This document shows, piece by piece, positions 34,827-44,980 of a stretch of 64,000 nucleotides of DNA. How positions within the stretch are numbered: the stretch's first letter is position 1; every line of letters starts with the position of its first letter. The stretch spans positions 56,265 to 120,264 of the forward strand of contig JABCPU010000204.1 in NCBI GenBank assembly GCA_016800925.1. Direction: 5' to 3'. Below the pieces are notes generated by a model. It had not been told where the DNA came from, searched no databases, and saw nothing but the letters and a program-made list of their open reading frames with translations. This DNA comes from Suillus spraguei. Lineage: Eukaryota; Basidiomycota; Agaricomycetes; Boletales; Suillaceae. The position numbers were made by a program, and so were the translations under genes.

Positions 34827-34972
34827 GTGCACTCCCTACATCTTGTGCAGTCACGAAAGTCATGGAAAGTCATGGTATTGTCACACTAGCTGGTTTCAAA
34901 GGCTGTTCAGCACTAGACATTAATGAAGCTATACTGTATATACAAATCACTGGCTATATTCACAACTGGAAT

Positions 34973-35870
34973 TTAGTTCAGAACTGACCCTCCAATGTCT
35001 TTAACATTTTGGTATTCAGTATCAATAGGGCCATCAGCCAAAATAAATGACAGAGGAATGGAATCACCAGCTGCTGAATCACATTCATACATTGTGAAAT
35101 TATCATTGCAAATACAATAGTGTTCTCGATTGCTTTTTGAGAAGGTAAATTTTCTCCCTTTCGACCACCTCCCATTTGACACCCTTTCTCATCAACATTT
35201 CAGTTGTGTTCCAGTGGAATTCCTTCGTGCTTGTCATCCAAGGCCTTGCACATATCAAAATACTCGGTGATTGCTGACTTGTTGAAATTTTGTGCACGCT
35301 TTGGATCCAGGCCTCATGATTTCGCAACAGTGATATCTGCATGATGAGAAATGAAGCAGCAGACCCAATTCTTGCCAGGGTAAACATTCACCATCTCAAA
35401 TATTTGAGCATGGAGTTTTCGGTGATGGAGAGGGAATCCAAGTTGTGATGGCACCAGTCTACCAAAACCCTTTCTTGGGATTCACTGAGTAATGATCTCC
35501 GAGTGCCACAATTTTCTGAAGTGCAATCTTGCACAGTCTGCAGGGGTACCTAAAGGAAAACTGAGTTACATACATGGGGGCAAGGAATGCAGTTGTGGAA
35601 GAGACCGACGGCCATTTCCACAACAGAAGCTATCTGCTTCAGTGGACAACAATAAAGCATGGCAATGAGGACATCGTTGATTCCACATGGCAGGGATAAC
35701 AGGTGGATGTGGTAGATTTTGTAAATGGAACCACCAATGTCCCTCAGGCACAGGTGATGGAGTTGGTGTTGGTAGTGAAGGAAGTCGAGAGTGAGACCAA
35801 AGATTTGTTGTTCTAGTTTCATTCTCTAATCATGTCCATCAATCATTTGAGTATAGTTATTCAATAGGAC
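34973..35870 (-). pseudogene. pogo/CENP-B-like DDE transposase remnant
   Basis: Minus-strand pieces in several frames give, in order, LLSESQERVLVDWCHHNLDS (CENP-B-type DNA-binding region, about 35500), a stretch readable as LDPKRAQNFNKSAITEYFD, then KGCQMGGGRKG and FTSK-like sequence with ECDSAAGDSIPLSFILADGP (about 35040-35180). This order is that of basidiomycete pogo/Fot-like transposases with a DDE_1 domain. The frame shifts repeatedly, and the later catalytic segment with the remaining acidic residues is missing. It is a dead, truncated copy. No terminal repeats were found. Confidence 0.6.
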
Positions 35871-36003
35871 TCACTGCACATTGTACTGATTGACAATGCT
35901 TAAGACGTTCTTGAGCTGCATGTATGGGATTTTCACGAAAACACCACTTTTGCAAGCAATCTTTGTCAAGTGAGATAGGCATTAAGATACAGAACTGAAA
36001 GTG

Positions 36004-36854
36004 TTATGAGGAAACACGAGCAACTTTAGAAGATCCTGCTGTAGACATAGGAGGATCATCATCTTTGTCTTTGTCATCGTCACGTGCTCTTTTGCCACTC
36101 TCTCCTATCGCTTCTTTTTTTTCCTTACCCTTTCCTTTTGCTTTACATTTCTCTTTGTGTGCTCCTCCCCAATCAAACTGCTTGAGAGTAGTCGAAGGCA
36201 CTGTTTCTGAATTGTCATCAACAGATGTAACCATGTCGGAAGGTCTGAGGGCAATGTCCTATACAGTCACAGTGCAGTGGTCTGCAGTAATACTTTGCAT
36301 GGTGCCTTGAACGACGACATGCTTACTGGCAGGGGGAAAAGGAGTTTTGGAGAAACATGAATGAGATTTGGGATAGAAGCAATGGACTTGCATATTTTGT
36401 TGAGGAGCGGCAACATATTGAGATATATCCATATCAAACCCATTTTCTTGCTTGAGAGAGAACGCACTGCATGAAACTTTACCTGCAATGATGACAGTTG
36501 GAAAAATGCGAGCCCCATCAGGCAGAGGTTGTAAGTCCTATTCGATATCAACGATCCCCATAAAACAAAACAAAGAGGAAAGTGACTTACATCATTGGCA
36601 AAGAGATGAAGGGAATGCGCAGACTTCCCATCATCATCAATGATAGGTACAACAGTTGTCCTTGCATCCCATAGATAGATGCTGTCTTCAACAGATGCAG
36701 CATTGGCACCAAAAGTGAACACATTGACATGAATATCATCCATTTCCAGTGTGGCAATAAAGCTGTCATACCGCCAGTAATTCTTTTCATCAATTTGATA
36801 CCTGCTCCCATTCTGAAGACCAACGACACCATGAAATGATGCAGAGGTCACCAT
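36004..36854 (-). pseudogene. Repeat-associated protein of unknown function, possible OB-fold
   Basis: A minus-strand gene starts at 36854 (MVTSASFHGVVGLQNGSRYQ). It continues through WRYDSFIATLEMDDIHVNVF and SIYLWDARTTVVPIIDDDGK, has a short GTAAGT intron near 36590, and then reads ISQYVAAPQQNMQVHCFYP and SKHVVVQGTMQSITADHC. The end is a Lys-rich, charged tail. An in-frame TAG at about 36260 separates the tail from the body. I remember similar proteins as multi-copy, transposon-associated genes in agaricomycetes. The last part (HVVVQG..) could be an OB-fold strand pattern, which would suggest nucleic-acid binding, but this is a weak inference. Confidence 0.4.
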
Positions 36855-36893
36855 GGTAATGAAGAAAGAACTGTCAATAGGAGAGAATCATGG

Positions 36894-37020
36894 CCAACAA
36901 TGACACAAAGGATGACATCAGCGTTCGCAACATGCAGCAACACACAATGGCCAATGATGATAACAAAGGATGACATCAGCATTCACAAACACGCAGCAAC
37001 ACACACACACAAAATGACAC
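36894..37020. repeat. Short tandem duplication (about 61 bp x 2)
   Basis: Two imperfect copies share AAAGGATGACATCAGC followed by TTC.CAA and GCAGCAACACACA, then a CA-rich run. Confidence 0.5.
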
Positions 37021-37079
37021 AGCATGATGGGGTGGACACAATAGCGCCCGAGCCAGCAGTTATGCGTGCTTTATTATAT

Positions 37080-37556
37080 TAGATATGTGTATGGTAAATG
37101 GATGAGATAGCAGAGGTTAAGTGACCACCTGCCATCAATGCAATAAATGGTGCACATCTACCACTGGCTATCAGAAGTCTTATAATGTCAAACAATAGCC
37201 ATGTGGGCAAGTTACAGACACACTCAAGCTTTATTTATCATACATGTATAGTAAACAGGTGAGATGGCAGAGGTCAAGTGACCACCTACCATTGATGCAA
37301 CAAATAGTGCACATCCACCACTAATGATCAGAAGTCTCACAAAGTTAAACAATAGCTATCTGGGCAAGTTACAGATACACTCAAGCTTTGTTTACCATAT
37401 GTGTATGGTAAACAGGTGAAACAGCAGAAGTCAAGTGACCACCAACCATCAATGCAGCAAACAGTGCACATCCACCACTGGCCATCAGAAGCCCCACAAT
37501 GTTAAAAAATAGCTGTGTGGACAAGTTACAGACACACTTGAGCTTTATTTACCATA
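37080..37556. repeat. 157-bp tandem repeat, three copies
   Basis: Units start near 37082, 37239 and 37397. Each opens with a version of CATACATGTATGGTAAACAG, followed by AAGTGACCACC, GTGCACATC.ACCACT and CAAGTTACAGA.ACACT. The period is about 157 bp and copies differ by about 10-15%. The unit start is the same palindromic core seen in the 86-bp repeat next to it. Confidence 0.8.
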
Positions 37557-37860
37557 CATGTATGCTAGCAATGAATTATACTATGCTAGAAGCTTTCCAA
37601 GCAGCAACAGAGGTGGTGTTCATGTGATTACCAAATGCAGTAATTTCCATATAAGTATTTGTTTGTTCATGTTTATTTGTTCCTAAAGTATACATGCAAC
37701 CAAATTCTCTTTTGAGTCAGACCTCTCTCTTTCTTAAACCACCATCATCTCTAAGTAGCACATTTGAACCAAACAAAGACAAACATAGTAAGAAACTAAT
37801 CTTTAAATACAATTAAATACTCATTTGTTTGAAATTTTCAAAGTCTAAAGAAAAGGTATT

Positions 37861-38146
37861 TAGCATACATGTATGCTAAATTCTGTTTGAGCATCAACAA
37901 ATAATTGTCTGTACTTTAGATGAGAGCCAGTGCAACCAAGGCAAGTTTAGCATACATGTATGCTAAATTATATTTGAGCACCAACTAACAACATCTGTGC
38001 TTTAGGTGGGAGCCAGTGCAACCAAGGCAAGTTTAGCATACATGTATGCTAAATTATGTTTGAGCACTGACTAACAATTGTCTGTGTTTCAGGCAGCACC
38101 TAGTGCAACCAAGGCAAGTTAGCATACATGCATGCTAAATCTAATA
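37861..38146. repeat. 86-bp tandem repeat with a 16-bp palindrome per unit
   Basis: Units begin at 37862, 37949, 38035 and 38121. Each starts with AGCATACATGTATGCT (the last with one change, ACATGCATG), a perfect palindrome, followed by AAAT.. TTTGAGCA and ending GTGCAACCAAGGCAAGTT. Spacing is 87, 86 and 86 bp. Confidence 0.85.
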
Positions 38147-38216
38147 TATCTCAAAGCATTACAGAGCCATGCAGAATCTGCTTCAACACAGAAAGTGTTA
38201 TCAAGTATGAAAGTAA

Positions 38217-39491
38217 GTGATACCCAGCACACTGATTTACAAGTATTGTTCTGAACCACATGTGCAGTTCACAAAAACAAAAACAATAGTCAATAAGTCA
38301 GAATATGATGAAGATGAGGAGAACAACATATCTGAGGTTAGTATCATACACATGCATCAATCTCATTGTCAAAATAAATCATTCTTGTTTCCAGGGTGAG
38401 TTGTCGATAGGAAAGGAATCCACAGTGGACTCTAAAGTCAGTAACACTGCAGTATTCACACAACAGCCAGCTAATGACATCTTCCAGCTCAATGATGTAA
38501 TTCAATTGGGAGAGGTGAATAAATGTCATGTCATTTAGCATATATGTACATATGCTAACCAGATGCCAGGAGGAAGAGGATGATAACCAGTGCCACCTCC
38601 ATACCACACAAATACTTGCCGATTTGCAAAATGCAGAATTGGGATATGGATATGCACTGCTTTATGTCAGAGGCACCAACAAAAATTTTGGCCTAGGGCC
38701 AGAGATGGTTCAACAGCATTACAACTGCCAACCTGTTAACAAGCAAATCATAAACAAGATTCAAAACAGTCACAAGTCAACTGCCTTGTTGAACCACTTC
38801 CCAGAAAATGCCATATACATTGGCATCAAGAAGGATCATGTGATCAAAGAAAGCCTCAAATCACCGAGGGCAGGCCCATATGACAACTTTGTCAGATGGA
38901 CAGATGATGCAAGATCTCCTGGTTTCAGATGGTTCTCTTCAATGGCAACCATAGGTGGACATATATCACGGAGTTGTGTGAACAAGATTTCTATGACTAT
39001 ACCCAGGTGGTGGAGGTGGTAAATTGGAAGCACCCCCATGACTGAGGCATTAGAAGTCAGAAAAGAGAAGAGACTGATTCTGGAGTCCAAGGCTGTGTGG
39101 CTTGCAAAAAATTTTAACATTGGTAAGAAAGTCACCACATTAATGTATGCATATGCTAAATACTAGTGTCACAGATACTCTGGAGGCAGTGACAAACTCA
39201 TCTCTGCTCTTGCATGAGCTCACCACAAATCTGTCTCTGCCAGCAAAGGATGATATGGATACAGACAAGCTCAAAAATGTGCTTTGCCTTAGACATGGAG
39301 GCACATCTCAAAAGACAACACAGCTCATCAAAGATGCAATGAAGCAGTGGACAGAATCGAAAGACAGCAGCAGCTCACATACAGAATGGGCAGTCAGCAA
39401 TCATCATCTCTTCAGCTTTTTACAGGATCTTTTTGCACCTTTGATTAACATTTCCTTGATGTACTCTAACTGGGGCCTGTACTTGACTTGA
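38217..39491 (+). pseudogene. Intron-containing gene or gene remnant, unknown
   Basis: Plus-strand pieces appear to be exons: NKSEYDEDEENNISE, then GELSIGKESTVDSK..DVIQLGE, then QCHLHTTQILADLQNAELGYG..YGYALLYVRG..KNFGLGPEMVQQHYN to about 39000, then a segment ending NFNIG (39125) and one beginning VTDTLEAVTNSSLLLHELTT (39167). Acceptable GT-AG introns exist between some pieces (for example 38339-38395) but not all joins keep frame. I recognise no domain; parts are Asp/Glu-rich. Two presumed introns contain versions of the AGCATA...TATGCT palindrome. It may belong to an unclassified transposon. Confidence 0.3.
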
Positions 39492-39673
39492 GTGAGTGCA
39501 TGAACTGAAATTAGCATACATGTATGCTCATTGAAGAGTCAGTTTTATGTAACAAATATGAAATTTATTTCCTTCATTAACAGTGCTATAGGTGAATTCA
39601 GGCTGATGTCGCATGCATGAATCAAAATGCCTAAGTTTCAACTACAACTGGTAATAATGAGACAATCAAGGGG

Positions 39674-39943
39674 ATGGTGATTGACCTCAACATTATCACA
39701 AAAGACATTATTCAATCCTTCATTGCTGACCTGGACACCACATTTGCCAGCTACAACTACTGGTCTCTGGTACAACCATACATGTTCATCATAGCCAACC
39801 TGGGCAACACACAGGTCCACATGCCATGGAACGAGACTAGAGTTGCTGGTCACCACCAACGCGATGGCGCAGTTAACACATTATCTATTGATCTGAATAC
39901 CAACCTCACTGGCGAGGTTTCAATCAAGACGCATTGCTACTGA
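39674..39943 (+). other. Unrecognised 89-codon frame
   Basis: The frame starts MVIDLNIITKDIIQSFIADL and includes HMPWNETRVAGHHQRDGA. It has protein-like composition and could be the last exon of the preceding unknown gene. No family is recognised. Confidence 0.25.
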
Positions 39944-39959
39944 CCTAACAATGAACCTA

Positions 39960-40270
39960 AGCTGTCATCTAGACCACTGATTCGCCACCCTGAAGGACAA
40001 CCTCGTCGATGAATACCAAGAAAAAAAAAAAAAGAAAAAACTGTCAGAACCTGCATACTCAGGACGGATACCAGTAGTACGGTATATGGTCCCTGAAATC
40101 ATGTAGTGGCGCAACCAATGATAAACTTTCACGTCAACTTAGGAGACCTCGAAATTCAAACAAATATCAATGCGATGTAAAAGCTCGATCTAAGCTCGCG
40201 TAGATGCCAGCAAATATATCGGTGACAAAGTAAATGATGATGTGCGTGTCCATGTGTCATCCAGGTATCG
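39960..40270. other. Intergenic
   Basis: No gene is seen. It contains an A-rich run at 40020-40038 and marks the change from transposon-rich to host gene sequence. Confidence 0.4.
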
Positions 40271-40273
40271 TAA

Positions 40274-41090
40274 TCATAACGTCTTCTTTGTCGAGGCCCG
40301 TTTGGAGTAGATCATGTCGGTGAACGGTCTAGCATTGTCCTTCAGAAATGCCAACACAAACGACAAAGGAAGAAACATACCCTTCAAATCGTAGTGCAAT
40401 CAGGTAAACGATATAGACGTACAAAGAAACGAGGAGTCCAGCTGGCCGCTCGTACCTGTGCACAACGGATTTAGATCGTGCCCGAATACGGAGCAGAAAA
40501 AAAAGCAATACCAAAGGGCCGTCGCAACGAAACACATCGAACTTCCAACATACATAGGATCCCTCAGTACATTGAACGGGAAACCCTCGACGCGATGATC
40601 CATCAAAATACCAAAGTAGTCCCCGAGGAAAGTTCCAGTTATCCCAAGCGCCCAAGTGGAAGTGACAACAAACAGCTGGCCGATGGCGAACAGAACAATC
40701 GGTACCAGGGTGTCATATGGTGCAGAGAGCATAGGAACTCGAGGTTGGTCGCTCAAAGCGCGCTGATATCTGTTGGATGTCAAGCAATGTCTACCAGAGT
40801 CATCGTGCACCTTGAACATACAAATGGTCACGAAAGAACCCAAATGAAAGTATCATGATGGCTAAGAAGTAACACCCATAGCGAGCATTACCACCAAATA
40901 TGCGAGTAATCGTTTTGTTTCTGTACTCTGCAACATACAAACACGTGTTAATGCGAGTTCGTTACAATTGATCAATTCCTTCACCATTCCGGGCCACGAT
41001 GTTCCAAGCTGTTGGATTAAACGCGATGGAGAGAAGTGAAACATACAGAGATGTCGCAGATGCATTTACAATGATAGAAAACGCGTCCAT
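40274..41090 (-). CDS. OPI3: Phosphatidyl-N-methylethanolamine N-methyltransferase (OPI3 type)
   Basis: Five minus-strand exons splice to 198 residues, close to the 206 of yeast Opi3. The enzyme carries out the last SAM-dependent methylations of phosphatidylethanolamine to phosphatidylcholine in the ER membrane. Diagnostic stretches are AFNPTAWNIVARNEYRNKTI, TSTWALGITGTFLGDYFGIL, VEGFPFNVLRDPMYVGSS, ALWYERPAGLL and IALRFEGPFTDMIYSKR, which include the SAM-binding motifs of the phospholipid methyltransferase family. Four hydrophobic segments match the expected membrane topology. Introns are about 50-60 bp; the join after FFRDHLY uses a donor GTTCAA, chosen because it restores frame. The gene is divergent from the dehydrogenase at 41387, with about 300 bp between the start codons. 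Confidence 0.9.
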
Positions 41091-41386
41091 GTCTGACCTA
41101 TTGCAGTTCAAGCTGAAAGAAGACCCGACCGAAGGTGAAAATATTCTTAATTTCTCCCACGATCACGAATTTGATTGCTTAATTCGCAAGACGTGATGTC
41201 AGCATGGCGTTGAATTCTACATTATACATACCTGCAAGAGCTATTCATATAACAATGAGTTATTTCTTAATGTACGTGGGCCAGTTATACTACTTGTGAC
41301 CACTATATCCCTTATCATTGCGCTTCAACGTTTTTACACAGGATCTCACCTGGACACTTGCCAAAGCTTGATTATCATCATTTACC
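41091..41386. promoter_or_regulatory. Bidirectional promoter region OPI3 / SDR
   Basis: This is a 296-bp gap between divergent start codons. It contains TGATGTCA (about 41195), a CRE/ATF-like site, and ACGTGGGC (about 41275). No yeast-type inositol-responsive element (CATGTGAAAT) is visible. Confidence 0.35.
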
Positions 41387-42399
41387 ATGGATCTTGGATT
41401 GAAGGGAGTGCATGTCCTCGTCACAGGTTGTGATCGTATCTTTTTACCATTTCAGTGCTTATCTGACACCACTCGCACAGGGGCAAGTGGTGGCATCGGG
41501 CTCGAGACTGTAAAATTGTTTTGTAGTAAGTCATTTCATTTCCCCAGAAAGATGAGCACTGAGTTGAGGGCGTCTAGCACTGGGTGCAAATGTGACCGCG
41601 CATTATAACTCGCAGTTTGGTCCGATCCAGGATCTTTTGGCGTCGAACACCAATCTTCAACACGTCCAGGCGAATCTGTCTCAAGAGCAGGCCGTGGTGG
41701 CCATGTATGAATCGCTCTCCACTATGCCTCATGGCCCCGTGCAAGTAGTCGTCGTCAATCACGCTATATCTAGCCGTTTAAAGGTGCCCATTGCAAAGAT
41801 GACACTAGAGCAATGGAACAACACAATAACTGTGAACTTGACGTCTTCATTCCTTGTGTGTAGAGAGTATTTGAAGCATCTGGAAAAGGCTTCCTCGGAT
41901 ATCAAGGAAAAGGCAGCGATTCTTCTTATCGGAAGCACTGCTGGGAAGTATGGTGAAGCCAACAACGGGGACTACGCTGCGACTAAGAGTGGTCAGTGCC
42001 GATTTTTGACTGCACTTTTGACATGGACTCATGATGTTCTAGCGATGATGTATGGTCTGAATCTGACATTGAAGAATGAGATCGTGAAGATAGCCCCAAA
42101 AGGCAGGGTTAATTGTATTGCACCTGGTTGGGTCAAGACACCCATGGTCGAAGAAGTCTTGAAGGATCCTCAAACAATGTCTCGCATATTGGCTACGTCA
42201 GTGGTACTATTTAATTCATTGATACTGAATGTCATACCACCACAGGATTCCACTTAAGAAAGTGGCGACGCCGATGGACATTGCGACACAGATTGTGGTT
42301 CTTGCATCGTCTACTTTTTCTGGTCACGTTTCTGGTCAAGTGGTGATGGTTGAGGGCGGAATGGAAGGGAGACTGCTAAACAGGCCCGAAGATTTGTAG
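41387..42399 (+). CDS. Short-chain dehydrogenase/reductase
   Basis: A classical SDR of about 260 residues in five exons. The Rossmann motif TGASGGIG is assembled across the first intron (donor after GTCACAG). NHA (about 41759) stands in place of the usual NNAG/NAG. The active site has Ser in LIGSTAGKYG and the pair Tyr-x-x-x-Lys in DYAATKSA, where the last residue is completed across an intron. PGWVKTPM and a C-terminal SGQVVMVEGG are typical. It is an NAD(P)-dependent oxidoreductase, but the substrate cannot be inferred. All introns (about 50 bp) keep frame. It shares its upstream region with OPI3; there is no evidence that it acts in lipid synthesis. Confidence 0.85.
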
Positions 42400-43130
42400 G
42401 GATACTGGAGAAATATTTGAATGCCTGTTCCAATGTGTAACGAGGACACGCCCTCGGTCGAATCTCGCATGACATACTTTGATACTAGCAAGACAGGAAA
42501 TACAATATTTGGACAATAACTCTTCGCGTTCTTACTCATGTAACGAAAAGTTGATGCAGTGAATGCTGTAGCTTTCGAATGCATTGAGAACTGACGACGC
42601 AGTGCAGTCTCGCTCTCCTGTTCTGAATATCTGAAAATCTTTCAAACTTATGAAGGCATGTCCTCGGGACAGTATTCATGGACGATTACAGATTGCACAG
42701 CAAAGGTCATGAGTTCGTCCCAAATGACTGCTGCGAGATTTTGAATGAGATCCGCGCGAGGAGAGTGGTTGTTTAGAATTCAGCGAAACTCATAAAAGAG
42801 CTAGAAAGAACGATGAACACAACACAGAAGAAGCCATGATAGTAGTGTACAGAGGCCACACAGTGATATATGAACGGAAAGGGCGATGATGGCACAGAAC
42901 CAAATAACACAGCATGACGCGGTGGACAGAAATCTGTGGAGCGCCGGCGGCGTTTTCGTACCATAGCAAAAGCACCTCTCCGAGGCGTGGTTTGCTTAGT
43001 AAGCATTCGCTTGCCGCTGACCGGCGAGGCAAGCGGCGGACCGGGTGTGAACCTCTTGATCTTGTACTTCTAGTTCTTTCGCAATTGTTACCTCCTCCTC
43101 AATCCAATACCAACTAGCCAGATATAATGG
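42400..43130. other. Intergenic between SDR and UBC2
   Basis: No supported gene. A pyrimidine-rich stretch just upstream of the UBC2 start (TTACCTCCTCCTC) resembles fungal promoters. Confidence 0.4.
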
Positions 43131-43136
43131 TATGCG

Positions 43137-43741
43137 AGCATTAAACCCCATCGTCTTTTTCACTTATAATTTCAATAGTCCACCAACTGCAGAAGACGAC
43201 TTATCCGTGACTTCAAACGTCTCTCTAGTGACCCGCCAAGCGGTATTTCTGGAAGCCCATGTCCGGATAACATCATGATCTGGAATGCTGTGATATTTGG
43301 GCCTTGTTGGTCTTCCGTCTCTATATATGACTCCTTCTGACACTAGCTACAGCTGATACACCCTTTGAGGACGGCACATTCAAACTTCTGCTCACGTTTG
43401 ATGAATCTTACCCCAACAAACCACCTACTGTGAAATTCCTTTCCAGAATGTTTCATCCAAACGTATATAACAACGGCGAGCTCTGTCTGGACATTCTACA
43501 AAACCGCTGGTCTCCCACATATGATGTCGCCGCCATTCTTACTTCCATCCAAAGCCTCCTGCATGATCCCAATCCAAACAGCCCAGCAAATGCAGAGGCT
43601 GCACAGTTATACCGAGACAACATGAAGGAGTATGTGAGAAGGGTGAAAGCCACAGTGGAAGATAGCTGGTTAGATCCGGAGGAGAAGCTGAAGATGATAG
43701 TGGATGGCGACGGAGAAGGTAGCGTAGAGTCTGCTGCCTGA
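43137..43741 (+). CDS. UBC2: Ubiquitin-conjugating enzyme E2 (RAD6/UBC2)
   Basis: Three exons encode about 172 residues. The first exon holds only the ATG (43137-43139), followed by a GTATGC intron. The protein follows yeast Rad6: [49 protein letters not shown] (the HPN motif), [18 protein letters not shown] with the catalytic Cys, [17 protein letters not shown] and [13 protein letters not shown]. An acidic tail ([17 protein letters not shown]) is shared with yeast Rad6, where it helps histone H2B ubiquitination. The enzyme is nuclear and acts with Rad18-type ligases in post-replication repair and with Bre1-type ligases on chromatin. The second intron donor is GTTGGT, giving GPSDTPFEDG in place of the usual GPADTP. 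Confidence 0.93.
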
Positions 43742-43744
43742 TGT

Positions 43745-44970
43745 ATCCTTTTGTTTGGTTTATGCACTCACGGACAACTTCTGCAATTCCTGTTGTTTTG
43801 TTCCGGTTTACCAGATTGAATTTGAGGTTTGTGTTTGGACTCCTGTAAATTGACATTTCGATCATACACGCCATGTACAGTGGTTTCCCTGGCTGTAAAC
43901 AATACTGATCACCGTGCAGTACTGCAGGCACATTTTAATATTCTGGCATCGGTTGCTCTTCTAGGATAATAGTCTCCCCTGGTCAAACGTGTAGAAGTGG
44001 GGTCATGAGCGATTCAAGTGGTGGAATTATATCCGCACAAATTACAATGGGAAAGAATCAGTGAGTTGACGAAAAATCATACCGAATATTAACGTCGAGC
44101 ATTTCACAGAACGCGGTCTGTGGAGGCCTGTGAGCGTATATGCTTCGAATTTACTGTCATAGTCGAGATAGTTTCGGGATCGATACTTCCCAGTTTCAGT
44201 GCTAAAGACACTGCGATTGGCCGCAGCACGCAAGTTGGATATATTGCAGAAAACGACTGCTCAAGCTAAGTATTGGTTTCCGATAGCATGCCTCTTTCGT
44301 CTGAACCGGTATGTGCTAACTGTTTGATGGAACTCGCGACATCTCACATCATTCGACTGGTGGTCCGTGCTGTGTGGACAGAAACCAGATTGGCTGCGCT
44401 CCGCGATCTCGGTTATTGTAAGAAGCCTCATGGCCCTTCATTCGTCAAGAGGCGGCTCAGGTGTCGGGACTGCGGACCGCCTTGCCTATGGGCCCTTCCC
44501 TTGGATTGGATAAACAGAATGCTTCTCTACGCCACGTTTCGGGGTCGGATGGCCGGCGTTGCGTTTGATCTTTCCAGGTACATCCAAGTCCAGGTCACCC
44601 ACATCATATACACAGATCTCGATCAGGTACCAACTTAAATCAGGTAACCGGACCCTGCCCCGGTAAGTAAATCGAAACTTTGGGCTCAACCCAGACCACA
44701 AAATTTGAAATTTGATACAGGTTACTGGCATGCACTACGCCCAGACCTGCAAAACTAATCAAGCACCTCATCTACTGGTCTACGCTAGAAGCATAGGATG
44801 TACCTAGTCGCACGTGCGGAGTACATCGCTAGTATCGTAGTCCATCAGATGACCCTACGATGAATCCGTCGACGGTCTCGTGCGACGTTGCTACGTAATC
44901 TCATGCGAACGCAGCTAATGCAATGATTGAAACCAAGCGGTCCGTGAGCGCCATACCTCCCGGGCATCGA
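43745..44970. other. Intergenic
   Basis: A 121-codon plus-strand frame (44273-44638) exists, but it has no family motif and no support from introns or context. Nothing else is seen. Confidence 0.4.
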
Positions 44971-44980
44971 CGTTGGGTAG

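Noticed and set aside
37861..38146. Possible CRISPR array (repeats at regular 86-87 bp spacing)
   Set aside because: The sequences between the palindromes are also repeated, so they are not spacers, and the genome is eukaryotic. It is a tandem repeat.
44273..44638. 121-codon plus-strand frame with several Cys
   Set aside because: No recognisable zinc-finger spacing, no introns, no support from neighbours.
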